Positions 35,006 through 46,439 are shown, numbered from the stretch's first letter. The stretch is 64,000 nucleotides of DNA from Heligmosomoides polygyrus polygyrus (GCA_947396885.1 OX377204.1:51137139-51201138); one strand, 5' to 3'. Made by a program: numbers and translations. Notes: generated from the sequence alone by a model not told the origin.

Positions 35006-38000
35006 CTATTCGGCCAGTTTCTCTTCACCGCAGTCCACTATCACGACGTTTTCTTTCGGTTTTCCTGAGCGGGAACCAATAGATTCGATCTTCTTCACGA
35101 CGCTTAAGCCATCAGTGACCTGGCCAAAGACTACGTGCTTCCCGTCCAACCTGAAGTATTAACCTTAGCAAACACAGAGCTGATGAAAATAAAAACAAAT
35201 ATAAAAGACGGCGTTAGGCAACCGTTTTGGAATGAGCCATCGCTGACTGCGCTCTACGCGCTCGATAGAGGTGATAAGGAACACTAACAGAACCTTTAGT
35301 TTCTTAAGGATGCGCCAGCCATGCGGGACGGTCAGCCGGTGCAGAACACACTGGGCCTTTCTTAAACACCCGGGCAGGTTAGCCAACAGTTCGCCGATTT
35401 TTAAAACTTGGTTGACCCTTACACGCTCTGAACCATCTCTATGCACAAAGCGCATCTATGTTCTTGCACTGTAGGAAGCGCTTACCACGGGGTGTCTGCG
35501 GTGCAAATGAAGAACTGGCTTCCGTTAGTGTTAGGGCCAGCGTTGGCCATAGAAACACATCCCATTCCAGTGTGATTCAACTTGAAGTTCTCATCCTGAA
35601 GGCAAACATCCAGAGCAACCCCGTCACAGATTCGTGCATCGCTCACCTCAAATTTGTGACCGTATATGGATTCACCACCTCGTCCGTCTCCCATAGTGAA
35701 ATCTCCTCCCTAAACGAATACACCTGTGCTCTCCGCTTTTGAAAAACTGGAGGGGATCTGCGATGCGAATCATGCGTCGTCTCACTTGAATCATGAACTC
35801 CGGTATAATGCGATGGAACGATGATCCCTTGAAGTGCAGGGGGACTCCGCTCTTCCCTGTGCCCTTCTCTCCGGTACACAGAGCTCGGAAATTCTCTGCC
35901 GTCTTCGGAACTACGTCGTTGAAAAGCTAGAAATTTTTATAACATTTCACCGAACAACTCGAACTGTTCTGCGCAAGAGGTTCAGAAGTGTTCGCCCAAA
36001 CTGGTCACCAACAGCCGGATTCATCAACGACTTACAGCAGTTTAACAGATTTTACAGCCGAAATCCCTGATAGCGTAGCGAAATGATTCACCGTATCGCT
36101 AGATAAGCCGCGCCAGGGACTTCGGCCGTAGTTTCTCCGTTAAATCGCTGCAAGTCATTGATGAATCCGGCCCAGAGTAAACGGACTCCCTACAGCGTAT
36201 CGCTTCATTATTAAAACGTCTCTATCAACACATTCGTCGAGTCAAAATCGGTGACGCTGTCGGCCGCCGGAGATCCCACAGTAAAGAAAATCAGCGTATT
36301 TCTTAAAAAAACCGAAGAATATTAAGAGAACAAGAAGCACTGACATTTTATACTACTCACACTGTATCCAAGATGTCGGCGCAGGACAAAAAAACACAGG
36401 ATGAAGACCTCAGTTAATGAAACCCTTTGTGGCATGCGCCATGCACTCTTTCTCAGCAGGATTCTCCTACAGCGCTAAACGCGCCCAAAGTAAACAAATG
36501 AATAAATTTCATCCAATTGCACGCGTCAACTTTGCCCAAAGGAAGCCTTCATGTCGCGGAACCACACTTAGACCTTTTACTGAACGCTTACCATACTTAT
36601 CCTCGAATGACCCATTCGAATAGGTATTCGAATGATTTCCATTCGAATTTGAATACTCGAATTCGAATATTCAGAAAAATCGCATTTTTTGAATATTTCG
36701 GTTTCGAGTGCTCGAAAATTTTCGGTATTCGAAACTGTCCGAATATTCAAAATTTTCCAAGAAGCCAAAATTATTCGGGTATTCGAAAAGTGTCATTCGA
36801 ATGCCCAACGAGAATTTGTGTAACGGCGTTCTGAAAAGGGTTCCGATTCTGAAAAAGCTTGTTAGGTTTTTCGGGTAATTAGCATCTCCAAAACGGTTCT
36901 TTCTGTGAATCAGATCTCTGTTACGAGAGCGCCTCGTCGATTCTGGTCATTACTGCGCCTGTGCAAAGCGGCTGAAGGAGAGTAGGAATTCTTAACTGCA
37001 AAAAAAAGCTTGAAAATGTTATGTTTCAAACAAACGCTACTTGTCCTTCACGTTCCAGTTAGGGGTCTGAGACCACAGGTCATTAAATGTCTGCAAGATG
37101 GGAGTGCGGGTCAACAGGGGTGCACTTCTGCCTTGTGCCATGTCCGATGTCTCCGTGTGCAGAGCAGTGCCTTATGGAGGCAACCTTATGAATTTCATCT
37201 CGCTGCTCGTTATGCCCTTCTGCTCCTCCGTGGTCGCTGGATGCTCTTCTTCTGGTTTTCGTTTCTACGATTCCGCAAAAGCTATATTATTAGGTTGTAC
37301 GGAAAGTACTCAGCGTTTTGAGTGCTTAATATTGAACCATCATAACTTTCTCAAATCTTACCGGATTTAGTCGAAATAAGCACCGTTCGAATCACCACAC
37401 CTTTGTCAACGGGACACCAGTCGACTTATTCTACCAGCGAAAAATTTAGGTGGTCGAGATTCGACAAAATCCTTGAAAGCTGTTTTGGTTTGGCCCTGAA
37501 TGCCCTCACTGAAGGTCTTACCAGTGAGAAACTTTGCAAGTGTGTGAAAAGGTGGTAGTGGTGAGAGGTCTGTAGAATATGGCGGGTGAGGCAAGACTTC
37601 ATCCCTTAATTCGCTCAACCTTCGGATAGCGATTTGTGTAACGTGTGGGCGGTCTTTATCGTTCAAAGGAATCGAACCTCTGCTGTTGACCAATGCTGGC
37701 TGAAGTTGACGCAATTTTCTGTGCATTTAGTCGATTTCCTTACAGAAGTATCAGCTGTGATCGTTTGGCCTTGTGCCAAAAAGTTGTAACAGATCACACC
37801 GGCTACAGACCACCACACAGTGACCATTTTACCTTTCCTTAGTGGAACTTCGCTTTGGGAAATGCCTAGGGGTTCGTCGGCGTCCAACCACTCTCCGGAA
37901 CGTTTCCTGCTATCATATAGAATCCACTTTTCATCACAACTGATTATTCGATCCAAAAAGGGTCAGTTTTTTGCGTAAAAGTAGGGAAGAACAAGTATCG

Positions 38001-41000
38001 AAACGTGACATTTTTGCCGCTCACTCAACTCGTGGGGCACCCACTTTTCGAGCTTTTTCACCTTCCTAAGGCGTTTCAACGCATCCGCAACAGCAGTTTT
38101 ACTGGCGTTAATTTACTGACGTATAGCTCTTCCGCGATCCGGCGAACTGTTTGGGATGGTTCAGCTTCAACCAATTTCTTCAACTCGTCGTCCAGCATTG
38201 CTCAAGGTCGACCGCTACTGGGGTGTCTTCGAGGCTGCCTGTCCAAAATTTGCTTAACCACTGACGCACAGTGCTTTCTTCGACACTGGTAGGCCCCCAC
38301 ACTTGATTGACTTGTCGAACTGTCTCGGTTGCGGATTATCCCAGTTTGAAGTCAAGACAAAATAAAATAAAAAAAGGATAAAGGACGGCGTTATTCAATC
38401 CCATTGGGATGCGCCACGCATTCTACTTCCACGGGATGTCGTGGAGGCGAGTTGAATGCGTATTAGGCCATACAACGACTTGCGGTGGCCAGCCGATGAA
38501 CAAGTCAACGCTGTATCCTTCCCAGACACGTCTGATACCAATTCACCGACTCCGGAGGGATGGAAGGCTTGGTTTTCCTGGGCGGGAAATCCGAACCAGG
38601 AACCTGGTATCGGGTACAGGCGACAGCCGGCGCCTCCTCCGACTGCGCTCCACGCGCCCCAAGACAAAATATCGTTCGGAATTGCTCCTTCGACATACTT
38701 CAATAAGCCCTTCAAGAACATAAATATAAGGCCTATGTTATACTTTGGCGACGCCTCGCCAGCGGCGTCGCCGAGAGCTCCGCAGGTGATGTTATACTTC
38801 CGTCGCCACAGACGTCGCCGGCGGTGCCGAGTATTTTGATTGTGGGTTGGTTCTTCGTCCCCGGTACTGCCACCATCCCCAGTGGACCTCGAATTACGAA
38901 ATCGAAAAGTGCAAAACGCCCGTCTTGCGGATACCAATAGAACGTATTTTTACTCTCAACTTCATAACGATGTTTTGTTGCGATCAAAACTTCTAGCGCC
39001 AGACGGGCTCGAACCCGCACCTCCCTCTAACCGGGCGGGAATGCTCTACGCCATTACACCACCGGCGCCGTTTGATCGAACGCAACATCCACACCTCGTG
39101 GGACCGATCAGCACCCACCCGTATCCGGGATGAGCTGGCCGCTGATATCAGCATGGAACCAGTTAAGCTGATGGTCTTGATAGAAACGGTTCAAATCAGT
39201 TTCATAACGATGTTTTGTTGCGATCAAAACTTCTAGCTCCAGGCGGGACTCGAACCCGCACCTCCCGTTAGGGTTAGAGGGGATGTTGCGTTCGATCAAA
39301 CGGCGCCGGTGGTGTAATGGCGTAGAGTATTCCCGCCCGGTAAGAGAGAGGTGCGGGTTCGAGTCCCGCCTGGCGCTAGAAGTTTTGATCGCAACAAAAC
39401 ATCGTTATGACAGCTCACAACCTCGATACCAGCCACTTGAGGCTTAATGAAACTGATTTGAACCGGTACTCTCTACTTCTTTTATGGTTAGTTTCACAAC
39501 CATTGCCTAATGCTGCGCGAAAATCCTTCAGCTTGCTGGAACACTGGGCGCTTGGAGAGAGAGTGGCTTACTTTCCCTTCCCTTTGTCACATTTCTTTGC
39601 TTCTCTGTCGTTCTCACCCGTTTTATTCGCGTTTTCTAGGCCTTTTCGCTTTCTTGCAGAGCAGGTAACACAAAACAAAACTGTGAAGAAAACTGAAAAC
39701 GTGAAGAGAACGGTGAAGAATTGTGAAAAACTGATAGTAGCCAAAATATGAAAGACGGCTTTGAAACAGAGAAATACGAAACGGCGGTGCAGAAACTGAT
39801 TCAAATAAATAGTGTTTCCTCGCTTTCTGAAATGATACTGCGAACCTCAACGAAGAGCGTTTTCGAAATACAATTTACATCAACTTAGAGTTAAATTTTC
39901 CAATGAATTTCGAAAATTCCGTGCAAATTTAATTTAAATGCGATTTAACGAAAAAGGCCTTTGCTAAACTCCAATAAAGAAATTTAACGAAAATGCTGGT
40001 AAATTCGTTAAATCGGTGAATCAATAGTCGTAAAATGCTCAACATTGCCCCTACTTCTATTAGTACACTGCGCTAAAAATACGCTCCGATGCTCTCTGCT
40101 GACGACGTCGCCGACGGTACCGACGACGTCTGTGGCGACGTCGGCGTCGGTGACGGGCTGTCGGTGACGGGTCACAGCGTTAGCGGCGGTCGCCGAAGTA
40201 TAACATAGGCCTAAAACAGCGTTGAAATATAGATTTTTAGCCAGATAGAGCGAAAAATTATGTACAGCAACTAGCATTAACGCTTAACGGAAGTTGTGAA
40301 TTTTTGCTTAGCAACAGACTAATGAAAAGTAGTAACACAAGACGCTGAGAACTTTCCGGACAACCTAATATAAGGTGAACTTCTTGGTCGGTCAGTTGTT
40401 TTTGAGATTCGGCACGCATTCTACGTCTACGGATGTAGTGGATGCAATTTGAATGCGTTTTGGCTAAACAATTACTTGCGCTGGCCAGTCGATGAATAAG
40501 TCACTGCTCTCCTGCTGTGCCTCCATGCACACGTGAAACTATAATCTAGGCAAATTTCGGCCCATGCCATGTGGCAAAGAAAGACGTTATGGTACGAGGA
40601 CTGGTGCCCGCTGCGAGATTGCACATGCTCATGGAACACTCACATAAACACGGTTGCTGTGAGCACAGATCTAGGCATGTGACGGAACTTCGAGGTCTGG
40701 TCAATCTAACCTACCCCTTTTAAGATACCTTGCAAGTGCGCAGTGGGCACCAGCTCGCTTAGTACCGAAGTTATTGTTTTCTTTCTTCTTTTACAGTGGC
40801 CAGCGCATACACTTGTTTTTTGACCGGTCGTTATCGATCGAGTTTATCGATTTTTGCTCTGAGCTGGCCATTGGGAGAGACGCGTGTAAATGTCGGCCGT
40901 ATGCCAGACTTCACAAGATCGACTGGCTGTTATTTGTCGATCGATTTTTGTTAAGCTTACCATTTAATCAATAATCAATATGTTGGAGAGAATAGTTACA

Positions 41001-42571
41001 TTAGCAAGTCTTTCGCAAACAAGACATATCTGTTTCTATCACTTACCTGGATGAATGACCAGAAAGAAATGAGACCGGCCCTCATGGCTAGCCTACTCCT
41101 AGCTACCTGTAATGCTCTTTATGGTCGCAACATTGACAATGTGATATTTCATGCCTTTAGATGAGTAGGACAGATTTGCTACAGATTTACATACAATACT
41201 TCGTACGTCATCAGTCCGTCACTAGCTGCCGTTATGCGGAAGTATTGTTTCTAGTATTTTTTGAATGTTGTTAGCAGAGTCAGCCACCAACTCCAAAAAT
41301 GATCGTTTTGAAGTGACCTAGACGCTTGCAGTGGCTCAAGCAGATTGTTTCCCCTTCAAATGTCTTGTAAACTTTTCCTTTGTTCCTCATGATCAGCAGC
41401 AGTTTACAACACACAAGTACTCCCTTGGACAAAAATTCGTATTTCAGTAAACAACGGAATTGGACCCTTCCATGAGCCTTTTGATCCCATTATGTGTAAG
41501 TTCTCCACCTCATTTTAACAATGTACAAGGGGTTTATGATAGGCCTGTTGATAAAAACCTCGTACTTAAGTAAGAAGGAATCCGTTATGTATTGCTTCCA
41601 CTTTTTTCCGAGTTATCGTCTATCATGTCTATCAGTCAGCCTGGTTCTTCATTCGAATTCGAGTATTCAAATCGAACATTCGGAAAACTGCGTTTTTCGA
41701 ATGTGTTCGAATTCGAATGTTCAAAAAATCGCGTTTTTCGAATACATTCGATTTCGAATGCTCGAAAATTTTCAGTATTCGAACTCGAATCTTCGAAATT
41801 TTTGCGAGAGCATAAGTACGTACAACGACGCTTTAGAGGAACGCCATCACACCACCGGCGTCAATATAACAGCTCTAAACGTCATGTCAGTAACAGCAAC
41901 TTCACACTGATTGAAACTTCACGACTTGAATCCTTCGTGGAATGCTTTTGAGGTGCACATAAAGTGAACCTGTGGCTACGCACAAACCTACTAACAAAGT
42001 AATGATCGCCTTCACTGAAGCGCATGAAGCTTTACGAAAGTACGGGAGTTTCGCACAGCAATTCATGGAGGAAGGGAACATTAAAAGGGGCTCAGCATAC
42101 TGTTAGAAAATACGCAAGTCTTCATTATAGCTACTAGAGTGCCTGCTCAGTAGACATTTTACTAACTTGAGCGCAGTGCTTGCGATTCTAAGCTGTCTAA
42201 TGTAGTACTTCATAACGTTAGATGCCAAGCCTTCTCTCGGATGTTTAGTCACTGAAGAATTATCACAAAGCAGTGACCCTTTTCTGACGTGCACAGGAGT
42301 GCAATCATAGCTTAGAGGGAAGCCCTTTGCCTCACCATCGTCCCTGAACTTCACACCATCCAGAATCTGCTTCGTGCTGTGAACACCTTCGGACAACTCT
42401 AAGGAAGGGCGTAATGTATTATACGGAGAGTACTAGGCTACCTACCTCTATAGTGATCTTTCCAGCAGGCTTATTCCCAATGCTAACATCAAAGAAAACA
42501 CGGCTTCGTGCTGTTTTCGATGCATTCCTTACCGCAGTGAAAAGAAACCGCGAACGCAGAAGTGCCGCCAT
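35006..42571 (-). CDS. cyclophilin peptidyl-prolyl cis-trans isomerase, probably mitochondrial
   Basis: Five exons on the minus strand join in phase: 42571-42446, 35926-35786, 35709-35647, 35595-35486 and 35150-35006 (TAG), giving 194 aa. Residues 1-30 are basic and Ser/Ala/Arg-rich ([19 protein letters not shown]), like a mitochondrial leader. The cyclophilin core follows: [32 protein letters not shown] (active-site Arg, Phe, Met, Gln), [13 protein letters not shown] and the Trp of [12 protein letters not shown] that contacts cyclosporin. The enzyme isomerises Xaa-Pro bonds. TTGCTTCAG|A lies directly before the ATG, a good trans-splice acceptor. Intron sizes are 6519, 76, 51 and 335 bp. The 51-bp intron has no in-frame stop. 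The first intron holds many transposons. Confidence 0.95.
35175..35265 (-). repeat. internally deleted SINE family 1 relic in cyclophilin intron 4
   Basis: The 3' tail (TTTTGGAATGAG/AAAGACGGCGTTAGGCAACC on the + strand) and the 5' head (GACTGCGCTCTACGCGCTC) of the SINE are joined directly, with the middle of the element missing. Confidence 0.55.
36120..36608. other. part of cyclophilin intron 1, no feature recognised
   Basis: A pair of inverted short matches around 36005-36050 and 36090-36175 (GCCGGATTCATCAA/TTGATGAATCCGGC) could form a stem. No gene is supported. Confidence 0.4.
36609..36810. repeat. TTCGAAT-rich cluster (possible subterminal array), copy 1
   Basis: More than a dozen ATTCGAA/TTCGAAT words in about 200 bp, many palindromic. 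A similar cluster lies at 41650-41805 with shared longer words (CGAAAATTTTC, GAATGCTCGAAAATTTTC-like). It resembles the subterminal arrays of the hAT elements in this window, but ends and target duplications were not found. Confidence 0.6.
36811..37289. other. part of cyclophilin intron 1, unassigned
   Basis: Two overlapping + strand frames of 90-103 codons span 37010-37370 and include a hydrophobic stretch. Both run across the end of the mariner element without a break at its boundary, so neither is trusted as a gene. Confidence 0.35.
37406..38340 (-). pseudogene. mariner transposase, decayed
   Basis: Minus-strand pieces run from the N-terminal HTH ([19 protein letters not shown], about 38330-38240) to the catalytic core ([19 protein letters not shown], about 37940) and the [12 protein letters not shown] block (about 37590). 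Stops and frameshifts separate them. Mariner transposases cut and paste with a DD34D triad; the first Asp is visible and the last lies in the YSTDLSP block. Confidence 0.85.
38364..38659 (-). mobile_element. SINE family 1, full length
   Basis: 296 bp, flanked by a perfect 12-bp duplication CAAGACAAAATA (38352-38363 and 38660-38671). On the minus strand it starts with the tRNA-like head GGGGCGCGTGGAGCGCAGTC (A box), then GGTTCCTGGTTCGGATTTCC (B box), a tRNA-unrelated body, and a tail TTATCCTTTTTTTATTTTAT. It sits inside the mariner. Confidence 0.92.
38995..39069 (-). repeat. tRNA-like sequence, SINE family 2, copy A
   Basis: On the minus strand GGCGCCGGTGGTGTAATGGC (A box) ... GGGTTCGAGCCCG (B box) ... 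TGGCGCT forms a 7-bp acceptor stem with two G-T pairs. The T stem has two mismatches and the anticodon loop lacks T33, so it is a tRNA-derived repeat and not a functional gene. Flanks match copies B, C and 3545-3665. Confidence 0.7.
39235..39283 (-). repeat. tRNA-like sequence, family 2, copy B (half)
   Basis: Only the 3' half with the B box (CGGGTTCGAGTCCCG on the minus strand) is kept; the A-box half is missing. It is placed head to head with copy C. Confidence 0.65.
39302..39377 (+). repeat. tRNA-like sequence, family 2, copy C
   Basis: 76 nt beginning GGCGCCGGTGGTGTAATGGC and ending TGGCGCT, with a perfect T arm GCGGG-TTCGAGT-CCCGC. The anticodon arm pairs poorly (CCCGC against the 3' strand) and the loop is atypical. 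An accompanying TTTTGATCGCAACAAAACAT flank, shared with the other copies, marks it as a SINE. Confidence 0.7.
40412..40513 (-). repeat. SINE family 1 middle fragment
   Basis: GGCACGCATTCTACGTCTACGG ... GCGCTGGCCAGTCGATGAATAAGTC matches the body of SINE family 1. Head and tail are missing. Confidence 0.65.
40514..41649. other. part of cyclophilin intron 1, nothing recognised
   Basis: Only short frames without motifs. No terminal repeats or RNA genes were seen. Confidence 0.4.
41650..41805. repeat. TTCGAAT-rich cluster, copy 2
   Basis: Repeated ATTCGAA words, plus two copies of an AATCGCGTTTTTCGAATNNNTTCGA-like unit. Similar to 36609-36810. No clear element boundary. Confidence 0.6.
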
Positions 42572-42920
42572 TCTGAAGCAATGACGATGGCATACCAAAA
42601 CTCAATAAAACGCTAGGCAAGTCCATGCGATTAGCTCACATACAATATAAATACATTAGCCGTGTAACTAAAGATATAATAGAGGACGTACTGCAAAAAA
42701 ATTCATTGCCAAAATATAGGATTTACAAAGGGAAAGCAACGAAAAAAAACGAAACAAATCAACGATCATTGGCAGGCATAGGAAGAATCAGATAAACTAG
42801 CAGAACTACGAACCAGAAGTCACAACGGTAATTCTGACACATTGCTATCCATAAACAGGAGCTGCTGAGATCCCTGCTCTGCTTGGTGATTCTGTGTCAT
42901 CTTCACAAAGTGTGGGAGAG

Positions 42921-43326
42921 ATGGAATGTGAAAACCTGATCTTCATTTGTGTAGTGCTCTGGGCTATAGTTCAATTCTTCGATATAAAGGCGAGGAGCAA
43001 AACGGAAATTTCCAGCTTCAAGAAGGTGAGAGCCTACGTGAAGAAAATGTAATCTGTGAAGTGGTTACAACTGAATCACTGGAGTCACTTATTTCGAACT
43101 CCAATAATAAGCAGGTTTTCCGGCGAGATGGATGCTGGCACATACTCGACTACTTGCGTGGAAAATCCAAGACCGGCGAGATGACGAGAGCGCCCAAATT
43201 CAAGCACCTTCTTTGCGCGACGTCCCATTTCCTCCTTCCAAGTTGGTGACCTGGAAGCAGGAGAATGACACGGATCCATATCGGAATTGGATCTGTGAAA
43301 CAATCAAGGCAGTAGGTCTTCCATAA
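42921..43326 (+). CDS. candidate small membrane-protein gene, exon structure uncertain
   Basis: An ATG at 42921, 350 bp from the cyclophilin start and pointing the other way, opens a 35-codon exon with a membrane span (LIFICVVLWAIVQFF) followed by KARSKTEISSFKK and a good donor AAG|GTGAGA at 43026. After an acceptor near 43111, the best downstream frame has LVTWKQENDTDPYRNWICET and ends with TAA at 43324-43326. AATAAA lies at 43422-43427. The phase of exon 1 does not match that frame. It matches instead a shorter frame ending TGA at about 43249. Either the acceptor is elsewhere or a base is wrong. The family is not recognised. Confidence 0.4.
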
Positions 43327-43427
43327 TGAACTCTAAGCGAAGCTGACGTAAGGGTGGCTAGTGTTTCGGCGAGATCGCTTCCTTCAGCGCCTAGATGGCT
43401 ACGTCGAGATGAAGCTACCAAAATAAA

Positions 43428-44137
43428 ACCCTCCTCCACCTCAAAAAGTTTAGTGTCAAACTGCTGATACCGTGACCGCTGGTGATTCAGTGCAAATATC
43501 ACAGATGATCGTACAACAAAAAAGAACAAATGGAAACCGCGCAGAGATGACCTGGGGCTGAAATGTCCTAAGTTAGAACGTGAGTCTGAGGTGGGGCTTC
43601 GGTTCGTTCGTCAGCGGCAATTACCTTTCGAATGACCTCGGAGATTTTGTTGTGTATCCAGAATGTTTTAACGACACATCGCGTGTCGATGTGTGAACCT
43701 TTTTATGACGGCATAAGCCTTTACCTTAACCCCAATAACCTCACCTTTAGAGCAGCGGACTATGTGGTAGCCTAGATAAGTGGAAATTCTAGGCTTCTCA
43801 GTTCTCATCCAAATGGTTACTGACATACAGGTATTTTTCTTCACAGGTTTCGCAAGAAGTCTAGTAGATCGCACTAGGCGCGTTTCAGTTGCGTTGCGTA
43901 TCACCAAGGCAGATCACACAGGTAGCGTGGAGAATCGACCGTGCAGAAGGTTGTGAATTGAGTGGGATTTGTTGGATTGCTGGGTGGTAGATCCCTCTCA
44001 GTGAGCTCTCGGACCCACACCTTCAAACACTTCAGAGTGAAGGCTATTGTTTGATAGGAGACAAGGTATCTGTGTCATAGCGCAGACCCTTCGGTGGATC
44101 ACGGTTAGGCACGGTGTTTGGACTCTCTACTGCCCAC
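43428..44137. other. unassigned stretch
   Basis: An exon-like + strand segment of about 85 bp after TTTTTCTTCACAG (near 43846) and before CAG|GTAGCG (43923) has one open frame, but no partner exon was found. Nothing else is supported. Confidence 0.3.
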
Positions 44138-45884
44138 CAGGGGTGTGCGTAAATGAAATCCGAAATTTCGTAAATCGTAAATCGTAATTACGAAAAAACT
44201 GCCGTAAATCGTAAATCGTAAACCGTAAATCGTAAGAGTGTCCTGACGTGTAAAGCAGTACAACTAGTTTTACTTGCTGTTATTCGAAAGTGTTCCAATA
44301 TTTATATATGTATTGTGTTATTTCTAGCTCAAGCCGGACAGTTTTCTTCCCAATCTTTTGCTTTTTTAAACTTTTCTTTTTCATTTTAGTCGGACACTTT
44401 CCACATCAATCATTACACCTTTCCAGGAAGTCGACAAATTGTCGATTCAAATACCCTACTTTTATCAATGCATGGCCATCCAAGACACTATGGAGACTAA
44501 AAATTTTTTAAAAATTCACCGCTGACTCTCGACGAAAGCAGCGGGTATGTGACGCCCAGAAGTTCCTCCGCTTTTTACATTTTGAAATTCGTTCAGAAAC
44601 ATTGCCAGTAGGATATTAAACTTGCGACCACCGAAACAGCGATCATATTTCTTGGCACCCTCTGTAGTAGCTTTTGAATTGAAAGCATAATCAGTAACCT
44701 TTTCAAGGCGTCTCCAGTTTGATTCCATAGGCATCCAATTTGATTTGGAAGATGTCTTGTTTGATTTTTGAAAATCCAAGTTGAGCTGGGAAGAATGCAG
44801 ATTAAAGTGGAAAATAGTTCTTTTTGAGTTCTAAAAGACCATTTTAAAATGAAAAAGGAAACTGTATATATAATAAAACATCACGTGAAGGTAGTTAAAC
44901 ATTGAATGTGTAATGAGAAGGTAGCTAGCAACGCCATCCACCGCGCGATACCCGATCTCATGTCCCTGTGAACTGTAGGACGATTTAGACTCTTTAAAAG
45001 AAAGAAGTTCAAAACCTCCTATCAAAGTACTCAACATTTCCGTACCATCGACCGACAATATCAGGCTTCGGCGCTATGATACATGAAGGGGTCACTCTCC
45101 AAAAAGCTTCATTAACACGGACAAAGAAAAACGAGCTGACGCGGAGGAGAGCACAGATTTTGGCAGACGAAGAGACTCGGAGTGTAGCCCGACTAGCGCA
45201 CCCGTTCTAAATTGCCTACATCCCGGAATTACTTCCCTTGCCAGAACAGGAGGTAAACAAAGATGAATGTGTAATTGTAAAGAAGAAATAACAGTGCACT
45301 CGAAGTCTAAACTTTTGCCGCCAGTTCTGTAACGAACGCGTGCTCTCGGAGAGTACGCAGCATTCTAAGCCGAGTAAGGCTAGGTGAGCGTGACCACCTC
45401 AACCATGCCGCTTGAAGGGGAGACCAAAACTGCCAAAAGCACTTCGACACTTTCTTTGAATAAGTTCCAAGTTTGCTTTTACAGCACTTTGAATACCCAT
45501 TTGCTTCGCAATATGTAGGGCGTACAGTGCTGATCTAAAGACCCATCAGTGATTTCCATATGATCTTTCCATATGATTCTAGTAATCGTCTACACCCCGC
45601 CTCCAATCACGAATGGTATTCCATCATGTCTTGCATCGGTCCTCTTCGGAGGGAGTAGCTTGAATCGTTGATGAACAGGCTGACCAAGTGGTAGTTAATT
45701 AATAGGATGTGAATCGGCAAATACTCATTTCTTTTCCCTATCTAGGAGTACCAAAGGCTCGCAGTACTTACAGTATATAGTATGATAGGTCGATCTATTG
45801 GTTCCTCACTACTGGTCCTCCCTTAGTGAAACGGTCCCATTACTGGTACTGGCCTCCCTGAATGATCCACCCTTAGCGGACGTC

Positions 45885-46045
45885 GTCTTCGGCACGCCTT
45901 CTGAATTCCCAGGCACATTGGCCGATTTCGGCACGTCTAACTGAACCCCAAACGCGTTAAGCGACGTCTTGTCTTTGGCACGTCTTCTGAGTCCCAGGCA
46001 CGTCATGCGACGTATTCCGCACGTCTTCTGAATCCCCGGCATGTA
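45885..46045. repeat. degenerate tandem repeat inside hAT-B
   Basis: Units of roughly 60-70 bp built on GGCACGTCTTCTGAATCCC recur three to four times. Confidence 0.6.
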
Positions 46046-46439
46046 GAAGATGTCTGGATATTTTCCGCTATTTTCGCGACCCGTAATTTGATCAATATCG
46101 AATGATGGCGATCGATACTTTAAAAACGAACTTCAGATTCGTATTCAGTGGCGACCGCGGTTACCCCAGAGCTAATGTTTCCAGGCAGGGAGAAGACGTC
46201 TGAGTATTTTTCGCTTTTTTCCTGCCGAATTTTCCCCATTTTTACCCTATTTTGTGGCTAGTTTCTGGGGCGGCGCCGATCGATAGTGTGACTCAACGCT
46301 TAGCGCGTTATTATATGGTATGGTTATGTAGCGTTCTTGCTTCTGTGCTTCTACTTTACAGCAGGTCTGGTAGCAAATGGCAGTCCTTACAGTATCAGAG
46401 AAATGCAAAAGTCAGTTAAGCAAAGAACTCTGTCGAGAC

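Larger units (their letters stand above)
38730..40211. mobile_element. TIR element with TAA duplication (PIF/Harbinger-like)
   Basis: The ends GGCCTATGTTATACTT and AAGTATAACATAGGCC are perfect inverse copies, flanked by TAA (38727-38729 and 40212-40214). Subterminal GC-rich GCGACGTCGCC-type repeats occur at both ends (38745-38830 and 40105-40195). No transposase is visible. The interior carries three tRNA-like SINE pieces and, at 39890-40020, TTTAACGAAA words like those of hAT-A. Confidence 0.8.
37290..40368 (-). mobile_element. mariner element enlarged by nested insertions
   Basis: The left end TTAGGTTGTACGGAAAGTAC and the right end (complement) TTAGGTTGTCCGGAAAGTTC are mariner-type terminal inverted repeats, continuing CTCAGCG, with TA on both sides. 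The span is 3079 bp against a usual 1.3 kb. The surplus is explained by a SINE (38364-38659) and a TIR element (38730-40211). Confidence 0.88.

Noticed and set aside
37010..37370. Two + strand frames with a hydrophobic stretch as a host gene
   Set aside because: They cross the mariner boundary at 37290 without change, so at least part is transposon sequence; no motif or splice support.
39302..39377. Functional tRNA gene
   Set aside because: The acceptor and T arms look good, but the anticodon arm pairs poorly, T33 is missing, and the flanks are shared with dispersed copies, so it is a SINE.
42103..42396. 97-codon minus frame next to cyclophilin exon 1 as an extra exon
   Set aside because: Its phase does not fit exon 1, and exon 1 joins exactly to the conserved LFNDVVPKT exon at 35926.
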